Part shown: positions 43,873 to 52,237 of the stretch, in pieces | How positions within the stretch are numbered: the first letter of the stretch is position 1 | Layout of the letters: each line of letters opens with the position of its first letter | Origin: Arthrobacter sp. YN | GTDB lineage: Bacteria > Actinomycetota > Actinomycetes > Actinomycetales > Micrococcaceae | Direction of reading: 5' to 3' | DNA: 64,000 bases | Assembly (NCBI RefSeq): GCF_002224285.1 | Contig: NZ_CP022436.1 | Location: 682,001 to 746,000, forward strand | Notes under the pieces: model-generated | Seen by the model: the letters and a program-made list of their open reading frames with translations, nothing else | Databases searched by the model: none | What the model was told of the DNA's origin: nothing | Program-made: the position numbers and the translations under genes

Positions 43873-44020
43873 GCGCGCACCCTCACTGCATCAATAGGGT
43901 TCGAACGCGGCATGCCAAATTCCAAATTTGAGCACGCCAGCGTAGCTTATTTGCCCAGTTTATCGCCGCGCACTGTCCCTGCAGGAATTGTGACCACATG
44001 GCGGCGGCTACCTGCGATGA

Positions 44021-44548
44021 CTACCACCCGGCAGTGCCCGGACCACCCTTGAACGGGCCGACGATCTGCTGTGTGATCCACCCTCCATAGAAGTTGCCTT
44101 CCTGGAACGTCACGCGCTCGCCATCCACCTCGCACGAGTCCATGTGCTCCGGGTAAAGCGCCACTCTGCTGCCCAGCGCTTCGAAGCCCCGTGCGGGGCT
44201 TGGGTAGGTCCACCCCGCCCGCTCAACCACCGTCCCGCCGGCGGTGATGGTGAAGTAACTGGCCTCGCCCTTGAACTCGCAGAAAGTGGTTCCCCCAACA
44301 GGGACCAGCGCACCGTCCGGGAAGGCGTCCAACGGCACGTAGTAGACAGGAGGATGGCTGGTCTCCAGGACCCTGACGGAGTCAGTGGTATCAACAATCA
44401 CCTGACCGCCAAGCCGCACCACAATCCGCTCGGATCGAGGCTCCACTCTGGGCGGCCGCGGGTAATCCCATACCGATTCCTGGCCGGGGGCCGGCTTGAT
44501 GGGACGGGGACGCCGAAAGACACCGGAAACACTGCGATGGGAGACCAT
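44021..44548 (-). CDS. DUF427 domain protein
   Basis: This protein of about 175 residues is chosen from the ATG at 44548; an upstream opening is not supported. The DUF427 fold is visible in VRVLETSHPPVYYVPLDAFP, TFCEFKGEASYFTI and ALYPEHMDSCEVDGERV. The Trp in VWDYPRPPRVEP begins a second part typical of longer members. The function is unknown. Confidence 0.85.
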   Translation of the reverse strand: MVSHRSVSGVFRRPRPIKPAPGQESVWDYPRPPRVEPRSERIVVRLGGQVIVDTTDSVRVLETSHPPVYYVPLDAFPDGALVPVGGTTFCEFKGEASYFTITAGGTVVERAGWTYPSPARGFEALGSRVALYPEHMDSCEVDGERVTFQEGNFYGGWITQQIVGPFKGGPGTAGW

Positions 44549-44652
44549 GCACCCATGGTGGCACCCTCGGCTGGGATCTCCCCGTGAAGTTTCGGCGTAT
44601 CGGTGATGGCGTGCCCGGCGTACCATCCACTTCATGAGGACTTCGGCAGGCG

Positions 44653-45738
44653 ATGGCCGGCCTATCTGACCACACGGGCGCATCGGGTCCGGCGGACAAC
44701 GAGCCCGAATACGAAGTGATCGGCGGTGTGATCGACGATCAGCCCTCAGGCTTGGCCCGCCCTAAGCCAGGCGCCGGGTCCCCGCCCCGAACCGCCGGAA
44801 ACTTTGGGGCTGCCGCAGCGGAGGCATGGCGGAGTGCCCGGACATCCTTCACCTCGTGGTGGTTCTGGCTTGGCTGCGCCCTGGGGATTGCCGCCGCCTG
44901 GGGCTTGGCCGCGGCCGTGGTTTCTTTTGCAGAAGCCAACGGATGGTTCGCTACCAGGGTTGCAAGTGCCATCTACCTGATCACGGCGGTCTTCCTTGCG
45001 CTCGCTGCCGCTGTGCTGGGAGCGGTGTGGGGCTTCCGACATTCCCAAGGGCGCCTTCTTGTCCTGTTGCTGGCCGGAGGTATTCGAGGAGTCGCTTTGG
45101 GAGCGCTCGCGGGTGGTGTTTTGCTCGTGGTGGGCGCCAGCGTCGGCGGGCCGACGGCACTGGCCGTTGCCGCCGTCGTCGTGATGGTCCTGGAAGTGGC
45201 CTTGTTCGGGCTGATCGGTGCGGGTGCGCGGGCATGCTTTGCGGCAGCGGCGCCAGGGGCGGCATTGAACGCTGTGGTGGTCGCGTTCCTGTGCGTGGGA
45301 AATGTGGCGGCCACCCTCCTGCTGCTTCCTGGGACCACCATGATGGACCAGGCTTCCGTCCCGGTGAACGTGGAACGGGACGATTCCGGCAGGATCCTTT
45401 CCTACGAGTGCGTGGGCAATTTCCGCCCGGTTCAAGTGGTCCACACAGAACGGGTTGCCTGGATTGCGGCAGCCAACCCGGCCCTGCTTTTAGGGAGCGT
45501 GGGCGCCGACGTGGTGCCTACGGACAATGAACTTGGCTGGTTGCTGGCCGGCCTGCAGTGGGCCGCCGATGGGCCCTCACGGGAAGTGCCGTGCCTCGGT
45601 GGCGAATCCAGTGACGGGCTGGCACCGTCGGTTCCTGTCTTCGTGACCGGCCTCGCGCTGCAGTCCTTGGTGGCCGCCCTGGTGCTGGTACCTGGCCGGC
45701 GGCTGAGGGCTCGGCGACTGGCGACGGGCTTTGGCTAG
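44653..45738 (+). CDS. hypothetical polytopic membrane protein
   Basis: This 361-residue protein has a Pro-rich cytoplasmic N-terminus (about 60 residues) and six or so helices beginning FWLGCALGIAAAWGL, with a large extracytoplasmic loop near 225-310 that carries two Cys. I recognise no family. Its stop overlaps the end of the convergent DHFR-like gene by four bases. Confidence 0.75.
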   Translation: MAGLSDHTGASGPADNEPEYEVIGGVIDDQPSGLARPKPGAGSPPRTAGNFGAAAAEAWRSARTSFTSWWFWLGCALGIAAAWGLAAAVVSFAEANGWFATRVASAIYLITAVFLALAAAVLGAVWGFRHSQGRLLVLLLAGGIRGVALGALAGGVLLVVGASVGGPTALAVAAVVVMVLEVALFGLIGAGARACFAAAAPGAALNAVVVAFLCVGNVAATLLLLPGTTMMDQASVPVNVERDDSGRILSYECVGNFRPVQVVHTERVAWIAAANPALLLGSVGADVVPTDNELGWLLAGLQWAADGPSREVPCLGGESSDGLAPSVPVFVTGLALQSLVAALVLVPGRRLRARRLATGFG

Positions 45739-46325
45739 GCCCCTCGGCGCACGTACTCGGAAATCACGACGCCGGAGCCGAACGCCGTCGTCGTAACCTC
45801 TTCGAAGGCGCTTGGCTGGTAGGCACCCGGCGCGAAGAGCGGTATGCCATCGCCGAACAGGAGTGGGCTTCGTTTCAGAACCAGTCTGTCGATTTCACCG
45901 GAAAGCTGCGTAGCCAGATGGCCGCCTCCACACAGCCAGATCGACTTACCTGGCTCGGACTTCAATCTGCGGACTACGTCCACCGGGTTCTCGTGGGTCA
46001 GCTCCAGGTTTGGGTGCTCGCCCGGGATATCTTCCTCGGTCCGTTTCCGGGAAAAGACCACCTGCTGAAGATGCTGGTAGGGGCTGGTCATGCCGGCAGG
46101 CAGCCCCACCGCGTAAGTGTTCCAACCCATCACCACGGTGTCGAACATCGACCCGGTGCGGTCGATGCCCATGGCGTCGGCGATGACCGTGGGGATCGCG
46201 TCCGGGAAACGCTCGATTTGGGCGGCCATATGGTCGCCTTCCACCGGAAATGCGTCGAACTCGCCCCCGGGACCGGCAATGTACCCATCCAGGCTGACGG
46301 CGACGTAGTACACAAGCTCTCGCAC
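45735..46325 (-). CDS. dihydrofolate reductase-like (RibD_C) protein
   Basis: This protein of about 196 residues is of the RibD C-terminal/DHFR superfamily: YYVAVSLDGYIAGPGGEFDAF at the start, VVMGWNTYAVGLP in the middle and IWLCGGGHLATQLSGEIDRL near 135. It probably reduces a substrate with NAD(P)H, but most such small paralogues have no known reaction. The GTG at 46325 is chosen; the longer opening upstream overlaps recR territory without a ribosome site. Confidence 0.85.
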   Translation of the reverse strand: MRELVYYVAVSLDGYIAGPGGEFDAFPVEGDHMAAQIERFPDAIPTVIADAMGIDRTGSMFDTVVMGWNTYAVGLPAGMTSPYQHLQQVVFSRKRTEEDIPGEHPNLELTHENPVDVVRRLKSEPGKSIWLCGGGHLATQLSGEIDRLVLKRSPLLFGDGIPLFAPGAYQPSAFEEVTTTAFGSGVVISEYVRRGA

Positions 46326-46362
46326 GGGACCCCCATCACGGTTGTTGTTGGTGATTGCGAGA

Positions 46363-46962
46363 CTACAACAGGGCGTTGCGCCTGCCCTCGAAAGCCCTGC
46401 CGAGGGTAACTTCGTCGGCGTACTCCAGGTCTCCACCTACCGGCAGGCCGGAAGCCAACCGGGTCACCGTGATGCCGATCGACTTGAGCATGCGGGCCAA
46501 GTACGTTGCAGTCGCTTCGCCCTCAAGGTTGGGGTCGGTAGCGATGATGATTTCCTGGATGGCGCCGTCGTTGAGGCGTGTAAGGAGTTCCCGGATACGC
46601 AACTGCTCCGGACCGATGCCGGCGATGGGGTTAATGGCTCCGCCCAGCACGTGATAACGGCCGCGGAAGGACCGGGTGCGCTCCACGGCCAGGACGTCCT
46701 TGGACTCCTCAACCACACAGATGACCGACGGGTCACGGCGCTGGTCGCGGCAGATGTTGCACTTTTCCTGCTCGGTCACGTTGAAGCACACGGAGCAGAA
46801 CTTCACGCGCTCTTTGACCGTGGTGATGGCTGTGACCAGGCGCTTCATATCCTCAGGGTCGGCCTCAAGAATGTGGAACGCCAGGCGCTGCGCTGATTTG
46901 GGGCCCACACCGGGAAGTCGGCCGAGCTCATCAATCAGCTCTTGAACTGCACCTTCGTACAC
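46363..46962 (-). CDS. recR: recombination mediator RecR
   Basis: This 199-residue RecR acts in RecFOR repair: an N-terminal HhH ([18 protein letters not shown]), a Cys4 zinc finger (CSVCFNV...CNIC), a Toprim domain ([19 protein letters not shown]) and a C-terminal Walker-like end. It lies 33 bases after dnaX on the same strand. The ybaB/ebfC gene that commonly sits between the two is absent here. Confidence 0.96.
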   Translation of the reverse strand: MYEGAVQELIDELGRLPGVGPKSAQRLAFHILEADPEDMKRLVTAITTVKERVKFCSVCFNVTEQEKCNICRDQRRDPSVICVVEESKDVLAVERTRSFRGRYHVLGGAINPIAGIGPEQLRIRELLTRLNDGAIQEIIIATDPNLEGEATATYLARMLKSIGITVTRLASGLPVGGDLEYADEVTLGRAFEGRRNALL

Positions 46963-46995
46963 AATGTCCTCGTTAGTTTGAAATCAATGCTGGTG

Positions 46996-49900
46996 TCAGC
47001 GGGGTTGCAGGGGAGAACCGTCCAAGGCGCGCTCTTCAATCAGCTTTCCGCCCAGAATACGCTCCACCGCAGCCCGCCCAAAGACGCGGGACTCCTCGAT
47101 GGTTTCATCTTCCGGGCTGGGAATGTCGTCCGCGACCGACTCCGGCTTCGCCTGCGTCCTCACCGGCGCCTGGACACGACCCGCTTGGGCTTCGGGGCTG
47201 TTGGTCAACCGCTGGTAAAGGCTCTGACGGCCATTCGGATTGCCCGACGGCGCGGCCTCCTCCAGCGTCGCAACCGAACCATGCGCTTCCTCTGGTTGGG
47301 TCGCCAAGGAGGGCCAGGCAGGCGGTGCGCTGCTGCTTCCGGCGGGGGCGCTGCCGCTGACGGGCTCGGGCATCGATTGCGTTGCGGGCCAGCTTGACGC
47401 CGGTGCGACGTCCCAGCTGGAGCTTGGGTTCTGCTCCGCGTTGGTTGGATGGCCGTAGGCGCCCGTGGTTGCTTCCGGAACCTGGGCTGCGGCTGGCTCG
47501 TAGTCGGGGGCGTCCGGTGCGGCCGCAGTTACTTCGGCTGCTTCGGCGGGTTTCTTGCCCACGTTGGACTCCGTGCCGACAACCCAAGTACCCGGCGCCT
47601 GCTCGACTGCCCTGGACCAGGGGTCGTTGGACGCCGCCGCCTTCGCGGTGCTGGCCGGCGGGGAAGGTACAGCCGCTGATGCGCCGCTTGCTGGGGCCGA
47701 AGAGGTGGCCGCTGAAGGCGCCGAGGCATTCGACGTTGGAACACTGGTCGCCGGTGCCGCGGATGCCGTACTGGGTTGGCCGTACCCCGAGGGGGGTTCC
47801 CAATCCGCAGGTGGCTCTTCGTCCAGGGGCGGCGCGTCCTCGTCGAGCGGCGGACCCCAGTCGTCGTCAGGGTACGAGTAGTCGCCGGAGGGCTCGGGAG
47901 TCGGAGGAGCGGCCGGGGCTTCTTGGATTTCCGCTGCTGCCGGGGTGGCCGCTGGGGTGGGACTTGTTGAGGCCGCGTCATGGGTGGGCGCAGGAGCCGG
48001 AGGCGCAGCCACAGGAGTGGGCGCCGGCGATGCAGCAAGCGGAGTTGATGCCACCGGAGCGGCGGTTACAGGTGCAGCTGGGGCCAGGCCCCACGCCGAA
48101 TCGACCGCCGACACAGGTGCCGGCGGGGACATCGGCGTCGAGTCCACCGGTCCTGCCTGGCTGGCCGACGCGGCTCCACCTGTCGACTGGGCACCGCCCG
48201 CCGCCGGAGTTTCCCGGCTAGTAGGTGCTTTTGGGTTTGGCTCAGAGCTCGCTGAACTGTTGCCGCCGGCGATGGCCACGATCTGGCAGTCGATGCCGAT
48301 GGTCTTATGAATCGCCTGCCGAAGGTTCTCGGAGTGATCCGCACGTCCGAACGCACCCGCAAGGCCGCCCGTGGTAAATGCCAAAGTCAGGACCTGGCCG
48401 TCGAACTGGGCAACCTGGGCATTCGGTTCCACCAGTGCCCAGGTGCTGCGCTTGATCTTGGTCAACGTCTGCAGGACATCCGGCCATGCACGGCGCAGAG
48501 CCTCTACGTCTCCGGTTCCGCCGGATGCAGGCGCTCCTGCGGCCGCAGGCGCTCCGCCGGCCGCGTTCGACTGCGGTGCCGGTGCTTGAGGTGCAACCTG
48601 AGCTGGTGCGGACTGCACTGACTCGGACTGTGCCGGTTGCACCGGTTCAGGGCGCACTGGGGCTGGCTGGGCAGGTGCCGCCTGCTGTGCCTGTGGCATT
48701 GCTTGGGCTGGAGGAGGTGTCGGTGCCTGGGCGGGTTCGGTTTGCTGTACCGGTGCCGAGGCAGCAACCGGGGCTGCGGCCCCCTGCGCAGGAGCGGACT
48801 GTGAGGGGCGACCGGAGGTTTGCCGCTCCTCCACTGGCCAATCATTGGTGGATACCCGCGGTGCCGTCAGGGCATCCCTTGACGCAGGCTCAGCGGTCGG
48901 CTCGGACACAGTCGGCGCGGAGTGGGTAGCGGGTGCGGGAGGGGATACCGGCGCGGTTTGCGAAGCCGGCGCGGCTTCCCGCGCAGCAGCCGCAGCAACC
49001 GGCGGGCCAGCAGCAACAGCAGGCGCACCGCCGTCGCCCGTGTAATTCAGGCGACGTTCCACGCGGTCGATGCGGGCAGCGATGCCTCGCTCGGTCTGCT
49101 CAGCGCTGGGCAGCAGGATTCGGGCGCACAGCAGTTCAAGGTGCAGCCGGGGCGAGGTGGCACCGGTCATCTCGGTGAGGGCGGTGTTGGTGACGTCCGC
49201 TGCCCGGGACAGCTCGGCAGCGCCAAGGTTGGTTGCCTGGTTGCGCATGCGGGCGATCTGGTCCGCCGGCATGCCGCGAAGAATGGCCTGGGCGCTCTCG
49301 GGCATTGCTTGGACGATGATCAGGTCGCGGAATCGTTCCAAGAGATCCTCGACGAAACGCCGGGGGTCGTGACCGGTTTGGATAACGCGGTCCACGGCCT
49401 TGAAGACCACCGCGGCGTCGGAGGCTGCAACAGCATCCACGATGTCGTCCAGCAAGGAAGCGTGCGTGTAGCCGAGCAGGGCCACAGCGAGTTCATAGTC
49501 CAGGCCATGGGGGCCGGCGCCTGCCATGAGCTGGTCAAGGACGGACAGAGTGTCGCGAACAGAGCCGCCGCCTGCGCGGATGACGAGTGAGAGCACACCG
49601 GGGGCGACCGGAACGTTCTCCTGCTGGCAGAGGAGCTCGAGGTACTGCATCAGGGGCTCGGGTGGCACCAGCCGGAAGGGGTAGTGGTGCGTGCGGGAGC
49701 GGATAGTCCCGATGACCTTGTCAGGCTCCGTGGTGGCGAAGATGAACTTGATGTGTTCCGGCGGCTCTTCGACGATCTTCAGGAGCGCGTTGAAGCCGGC
49801 CGACGTGACCATGTGGGCCTCGTCAATGATGAAGATCTTGTAGCGGTCGCGGACCGGGGCGAAGGTCGCGCGTTCACGGAGATCCCGGGCGTCGTCAACG

Positions 49901-50208
49901 CCACCGTGGCTGGCGGCGTCGATCTCGATGACGTCCAGCGAGCCGGAGCCGCCGCGGGCAAGCTCGATGCAACTGGGGCATTTGCCGCAGGGGGTGTCAG
50001 TGGGGCCCTCGGCGCAGTTCAGGCAGCGGGCCAGGATGCGGGCCGACGTGGTCTTGCCGCAGCCGCGGGGGCCGGAGAAGAGGTAGGCGTGGTTCACGCG
50101 GTTCTTGCGGAGCGCCGTCATCAGCGGCTCCGTGACGTGTTCCTGCCCGATAACGTCCGCGAAAGAGTCCGGACGGTACCTTCGATACAGGGCAGTTGTA
50201 ACAGTCAC
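46996..50208 (-). CDS. dnaX: DNA polymerase III subunit gamma/tau
   Basis: This 1070-residue clamp-loader subunit has Walker A (SGPRGCGKTTSARIL), a zinc module (CLNCAEGPTDTPCGKCPSC), Walker B (FIIDEAHM), the SRC-like VRDTLSVLDQL and domain III up to about 370. The remaining about 700 residues are largely Pro/Ala/Ser-rich low-complexity sequence with one ordered island (about 555-640, RAWPDVLQTLTKIKRSTWAL). No A-rich frameshift site is evident, so a separate gamma form is not predicted. It is followed by recR and preceded by the SRP RNA. Confidence 0.96.
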   Translation of the reverse strand: MTVTTALYRRYRPDSFADVIGQEHVTEPLMTALRKNRVNHAYLFSGPRGCGKTTSARILARCLNCAEGPTDTPCGKCPSCIELARGGSGSLDVIEIDAASHGGVDDARDLRERATFAPVRDRYKIFIIDEAHMVTSAGFNALLKIVEEPPEHIKFIFATTEPDKVIGTIRSRTHHYPFRLVPPEPLMQYLELLCQQENVPVAPGVLSLVIRAGGGSVRDTLSVLDQLMAGAGPHGLDYELAVALLGYTHASLLDDIVDAVAASDAAVVFKAVDRVIQTGHDPRRFVEDLLERFRDLIIVQAMPESAQAILRGMPADQIARMRNQATNLGAAELSRAADVTNTALTEMTGATSPRLHLELLCARILLPSAEQTERGIAARIDRVERRLNYTGDGGAPAVAAGPPVAAAAAREAAPASQTAPVSPPAPATHSAPTVSEPTAEPASRDALTAPRVSTNDWPVEERQTSGRPSQSAPAQGAAAPVAASAPVQQTEPAQAPTPPPAQAMPQAQQAAPAQPAPVRPEPVQPAQSESVQSAPAQVAPQAPAPQSNAAGGAPAAAGAPASGGTGDVEALRRAWPDVLQTLTKIKRSTWALVEPNAQVAQFDGQVLTLAFTTGGLAGAFGRADHSENLRQAIHKTIGIDCQIVAIAGGNSSASSEPNPKAPTSRETPAAGGAQSTGGAASASQAGPVDSTPMSPPAPVSAVDSAWGLAPAAPVTAAPVASTPLAASPAPTPVAAPPAPAPTHDAASTSPTPAATPAAAEIQEAPAAPPTPEPSGDYSYPDDDWGPPLDEDAPPLDEEPPADWEPPSGYGQPSTASAAPATSVPTSNASAPSAATSSAPASGASAAVPSPPASTAKAAASNDPWSRAVEQAPGTWVVGTESNVGKKPAEAAEVTAAAPDAPDYEPAAAQVPEATTGAYGHPTNAEQNPSSSWDVAPASSWPATQSMPEPVSGSAPAGSSSAPPAWPSLATQPEEAHGSVATLEEAAPSGNPNGRQSLYQRLTNSPEAQAGRVQAPVRTQAKPESVADDIPSPEDETIEESRVFGRAAVERILGGKLIEERALDGSPLQPR

Positions 50209-50249
50209 AAGTGAAACCTACCTATAGAGACTGACATTTAAATAAGTGA

Positions 50250-50333
50250 CCCCTCATGCACCCGCCAGAGCCCATCTACCCTTGCTACCTTCCGGTCCTG
50301 GGGGAGTTCAACAGGATGACGCCACATGAGGGG
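50250..50333 (-). ncRNA. ffs: signal recognition particle RNA (small, 4.5S type)
   Basis: Read on the minus strand, the end arms CCCCTCATG and CATGAGGGG pair. The SRP domain IV core is present as GAACTCCCCCAGG, then ACCGGAAGGTAGCAAGGGTA, then GGGCTCTGGCGGG, with the GGAA tetraloop and the conserved asymmetric loop that bind Ffh. The mature ends are approximate by a few bases. It lies just upstream of dnaX on the same strand, an arrangement that I recall from other actinobacteria. Confidence 0.9.
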
Positions 50334-50425
50334 CCGTCGACAAGCTTACCCGAACTTGGGTTGGGGTTCGAATCGGCTCGAAGGGCTGTGGATAAGGCTC
50401 GACGGCGGGTGGCTTGGTTCGCGAT

Positions 50426-50749
50426 TCATCGCCACCCACTCACTGGCCACGTCATGAAAGCCGGCTCCTCGTAAGGGTGCGCGGCCCGCAGGGCCTGCAC
50501 CACGCCGTCGAGCATGTCCTCCTCCACCACGCACTCGACCCGGGTTTCCGGCACCTGCTCCTCAATCCCCACCTCACCAACAGCGGGATGCGCTCCTGGC
50601 AGGGGCGTGAAGCGGCCAGTGCCTGGCGACGTAAAGGCACAGTGGGAGTAGTTGCCGATCCGCCCGGCGCCGGCGTCGCCAATGGCCAGGAGGACTTCTT
50701 CGATATGCGTCTCCGGAACGTAAACGACCAAGGCGTGGAGCTGCGTCAT
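50426..50749 (-). CDS. NIF3/YqfO C-terminal (CutA1-like) domain protein
   Basis: This 107-residue protein corresponds to the insert or CutA-like domain of NIF3/YqfO proteins: LVVYVPETHIEEVLLAIGDAGAGRIGNYSHC at the start and ALRAAHPYEEPAFMTWPV at the end. The dinuclear metal-binding core of NIF3 is missing, so it is a stand-alone form. The role is unknown; related stand-alone members exist in many bacteria. Confidence 0.82.
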   Translation of the reverse strand: MTQLHALVVYVPETHIEEVLLAIGDAGAGRIGNYSHCAFTSPGTGRFTPLPGAHPAVGEVGIEEQVPETRVECVVEEDMLDGVVQALRAAHPYEEPAFMTWPVSGWR

Positions 50750-51053
50750 GGGAACATCCTGTCAATAAACTTCGGCTACAAACAGGTCTCAACCATTGCA
50801 AAAGCCGGTATCACAGCGGACTATGGGTATGTACACCGATTGGGGCAATCTCAAGATTGTGAGCTGCGGGGCCTGGGGGCGAGGGGCCGGACCCGGCAGC
50901 TCAACGATGTACCGCAAGAATGGGCGCGTTGGGGGCGTCCATTTTTCCGTTAACGGGCGTGTTTCCAGGGCCTTCCAGGGGTGGTCATTCACCCCGATTA
51001 CACGTTGCCGAAATTCTCAGGTACAGTAGTATCTGCTTTCGAATCGGAAGCAA
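50750..51053. other. intergenic region before tRNA-Ser
   Basis: These 304 bases lie between the NIF3-like gene (minus) and tRNA-Ser (plus). Apart from the probable tRNA promoter at the right end I see no gene: the open frames on both strands start with weak codons and lack ribosome sites. Confidence 0.4.
51005..51032 (+). promoter_or_regulatory. probable tRNA-Ser promoter
   Basis: TTGCCG (51005-51010) and TAGTAT (51027-51032) are spaced 16 bases apart and end about 21 bases before the tRNA. Both hexamers are reasonable matches to housekeeping sigma boxes. Confidence 0.45.
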
Positions 51054-51138
51054 GGAGAATTCGCCTAGCGGCCTATGGCGCACGCCTGGAACGCGTGTTG
51101 GGTTAACGCCCTCGGGGGTTCAAATCCCCCATTCTCCG
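51054..51138 (+). tRNA. tRNA-Ser (anticodon GGA)
   Basis: The acceptor arms GGAGAAT and ATTCTCC pair. The anticodon loop is CTGGAAC, giving GGA, which reads UCC and UCU. A long variable arm (GTTGGGTTAACGCCCTC region) identifies a class II serine tRNA, and the T-arm GGGGGTTCAAATCCCCC is perfect. CCA is not encoded. Confidence 0.97.
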
Positions 51139-51143
51139 CGGTT

Positions 51144-51170
51144 GGCCCCAGTCCTTGGACTGGGGCCTTT
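51144..51170. terminator. terminator after tRNA-Ser
   Basis: GGCCCCAGTCC and GGACTGGGGCC form a perfect 11-base stem with a two-base centre, followed by TTTT. It also faces the end of the convergent LysR gene. Confidence 0.88.
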
Positions 51171-51184
51171 TGCGTTTCCTGAAG

Positions 51185-52114
51185 CTAGTCCGCGTCCGCC
51201 TGCTGCTCGGCGTCCTGCTGTTGCGCTGCTGCCACCCTTTCCAACACTTCGCGGCAGGCTGCGGTTGCGGGGTGGATGCGGCCGGCTGTCCTGGTGGAGG
51301 TGAACACGGTCCGCTTTGGCAGGGCCGGAAGATCCAGCAGTTGAACGGTACGCGAGCGCCCGGTCCAGACGAGGTCCGGCATGAGTGCCACGGCGTTCCC
51401 GGATTCGATGAGCCGGATCTGTGCTTGGAGATCGGCCGTCTCGTACCTGACGTCGGGCTCGAAGCCCGCAGACCGGCATGCCTGTTCGGCCCAGTGCCGT
51501 GAAGCTGCGCCGCGGGGTTCCATGACCCATGGCATCGATGCGGTGTCCGCGAGGGTCGACACCGTTTCGCCGCCGAGTCCCACCGGGGGAGTGGCCAGGC
51601 GGATGGCATCACTGGTGAGGGTGACGCGGTCCAGCCCGCTGTGGTGCGGGGCAGCGTGGCCGGGGTATTGCTCGGCCACCACAAGGTCGAAGTCCCGCGC
51701 CCACGTTTCGTACAGGGCGGTCTCGGGCTCGCGTTGGGTCATCTCCACGCGCACCTCCGGATACTCCTGCCGCATGATGGTGAGGAAATCCGGCAGCAGG
51801 GCCAAGGCCGCGGACTGGAAAACGGCCAAGCGGACCGTTCCTGTGACCATGGAGAGCGAGGCGGCGAGCTCGGTTTCCGCACGCTCCAGGGTTTCCAACA
51901 GCGCCGCGGTGTGTGCCACGAGGATCTCTGCCTGGGGCGTCAGCTGCACGCGACGCCCCGCTTTGCGCAGCAATTCCACGCCGGCTTCCTTTTCCAGGAG
52001 AGTCAACTGTTGGGAGACCGAAGATGGGCTGTACTGCATGGCATCGGCCACCTCCGCGAGGGTTCCGCGGATCTTCAACTCGTGCAGCAAACGCAGCCTG
52101 CGGACGTCCAGCAC
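51185..52114 (-). CDS. LysR-family regulator divergent from putA
   Basis: This protein of about 309 residues has an N-terminal HTH beginning VLDVRRLRLLHELKIRGTLA and continuing through YSPSSVSQQLTLLEKEAGVELL, and a typical effector domain (TVRLAVFQSAALALLPDFL). The GTG at 52114 is preferred because GGAGG lies five bases upstream; an ATG 11 codons earlier is the alternative. It is divergent from putA with a perfect palindrome between, so it is the likely proline-catabolism regulator. Confidence 0.88.
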   Translation of the reverse strand: MLDVRRLRLLHELKIRGTLAEVADAMQYSPSSVSQQLTLLEKEAGVELLRKAGRRVQLTPQAEILVAHTAALLETLERAETELAASLSMVTGTVRLAVFQSAALALLPDFLTIMRQEYPEVRVEMTQREPETALYETWARDFDLVVAEQYPGHAAPHHSGLDRVTLTSDAIRLATPPVGLGGETVSTLADTASMPWVMEPRGAASRHWAEQACRSAGFEPDVRYETADLQAQIRLIESGNAVALMPDLVWTGRSRTVQLLDLPALPKRTVFTSTRTAGRIHPATAACREVLERVAAAQQQDAEQQADAD

Positions 52115-52156
52115 GGGAGCCTCCAAAAGATCGGGATGGATAATCAATATTCGTCA

Positions 52157-52172
52157 GAAAAGATCGCTTTTC
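52157..52172. promoter_or_regulatory. GAAAAG-ATCG-CTTTTC inverted repeat, probable LysR site
   Basis: This is a perfect six-base inverted repeat with a four-base centre in the short interval between the LysR gene and putA. LysR proteins commonly bind such dyads upstream of a divergent target. Confidence 0.55.
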
Positions 52173-52237
52173 CTAACGTGATTGTAGATCCATACTGATG
52201 GAAACAAACAAACTTCTCCGTCCCAGAAGGAGCCCCC

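Noticed and set aside
43873..44020. Possible lysine riboswitch or T-box upstream of lysC
   Set aside because: The interval is only 148 bases and shows no conserved riboswitch core or antiterminator pairing that I can recognise.
50355..50400. GGGTTCGAATC segment resembling a tRNA T-arm
   Set aside because: No acceptor, D or anticodon arms can be paired around it on either strand.
50796..51029. Small plus-strand open frame before tRNA-Ser
   Set aside because: It starts with TTG, has no Shine-Dalgarno, no domain, and overlaps the probable tRNA promoter.
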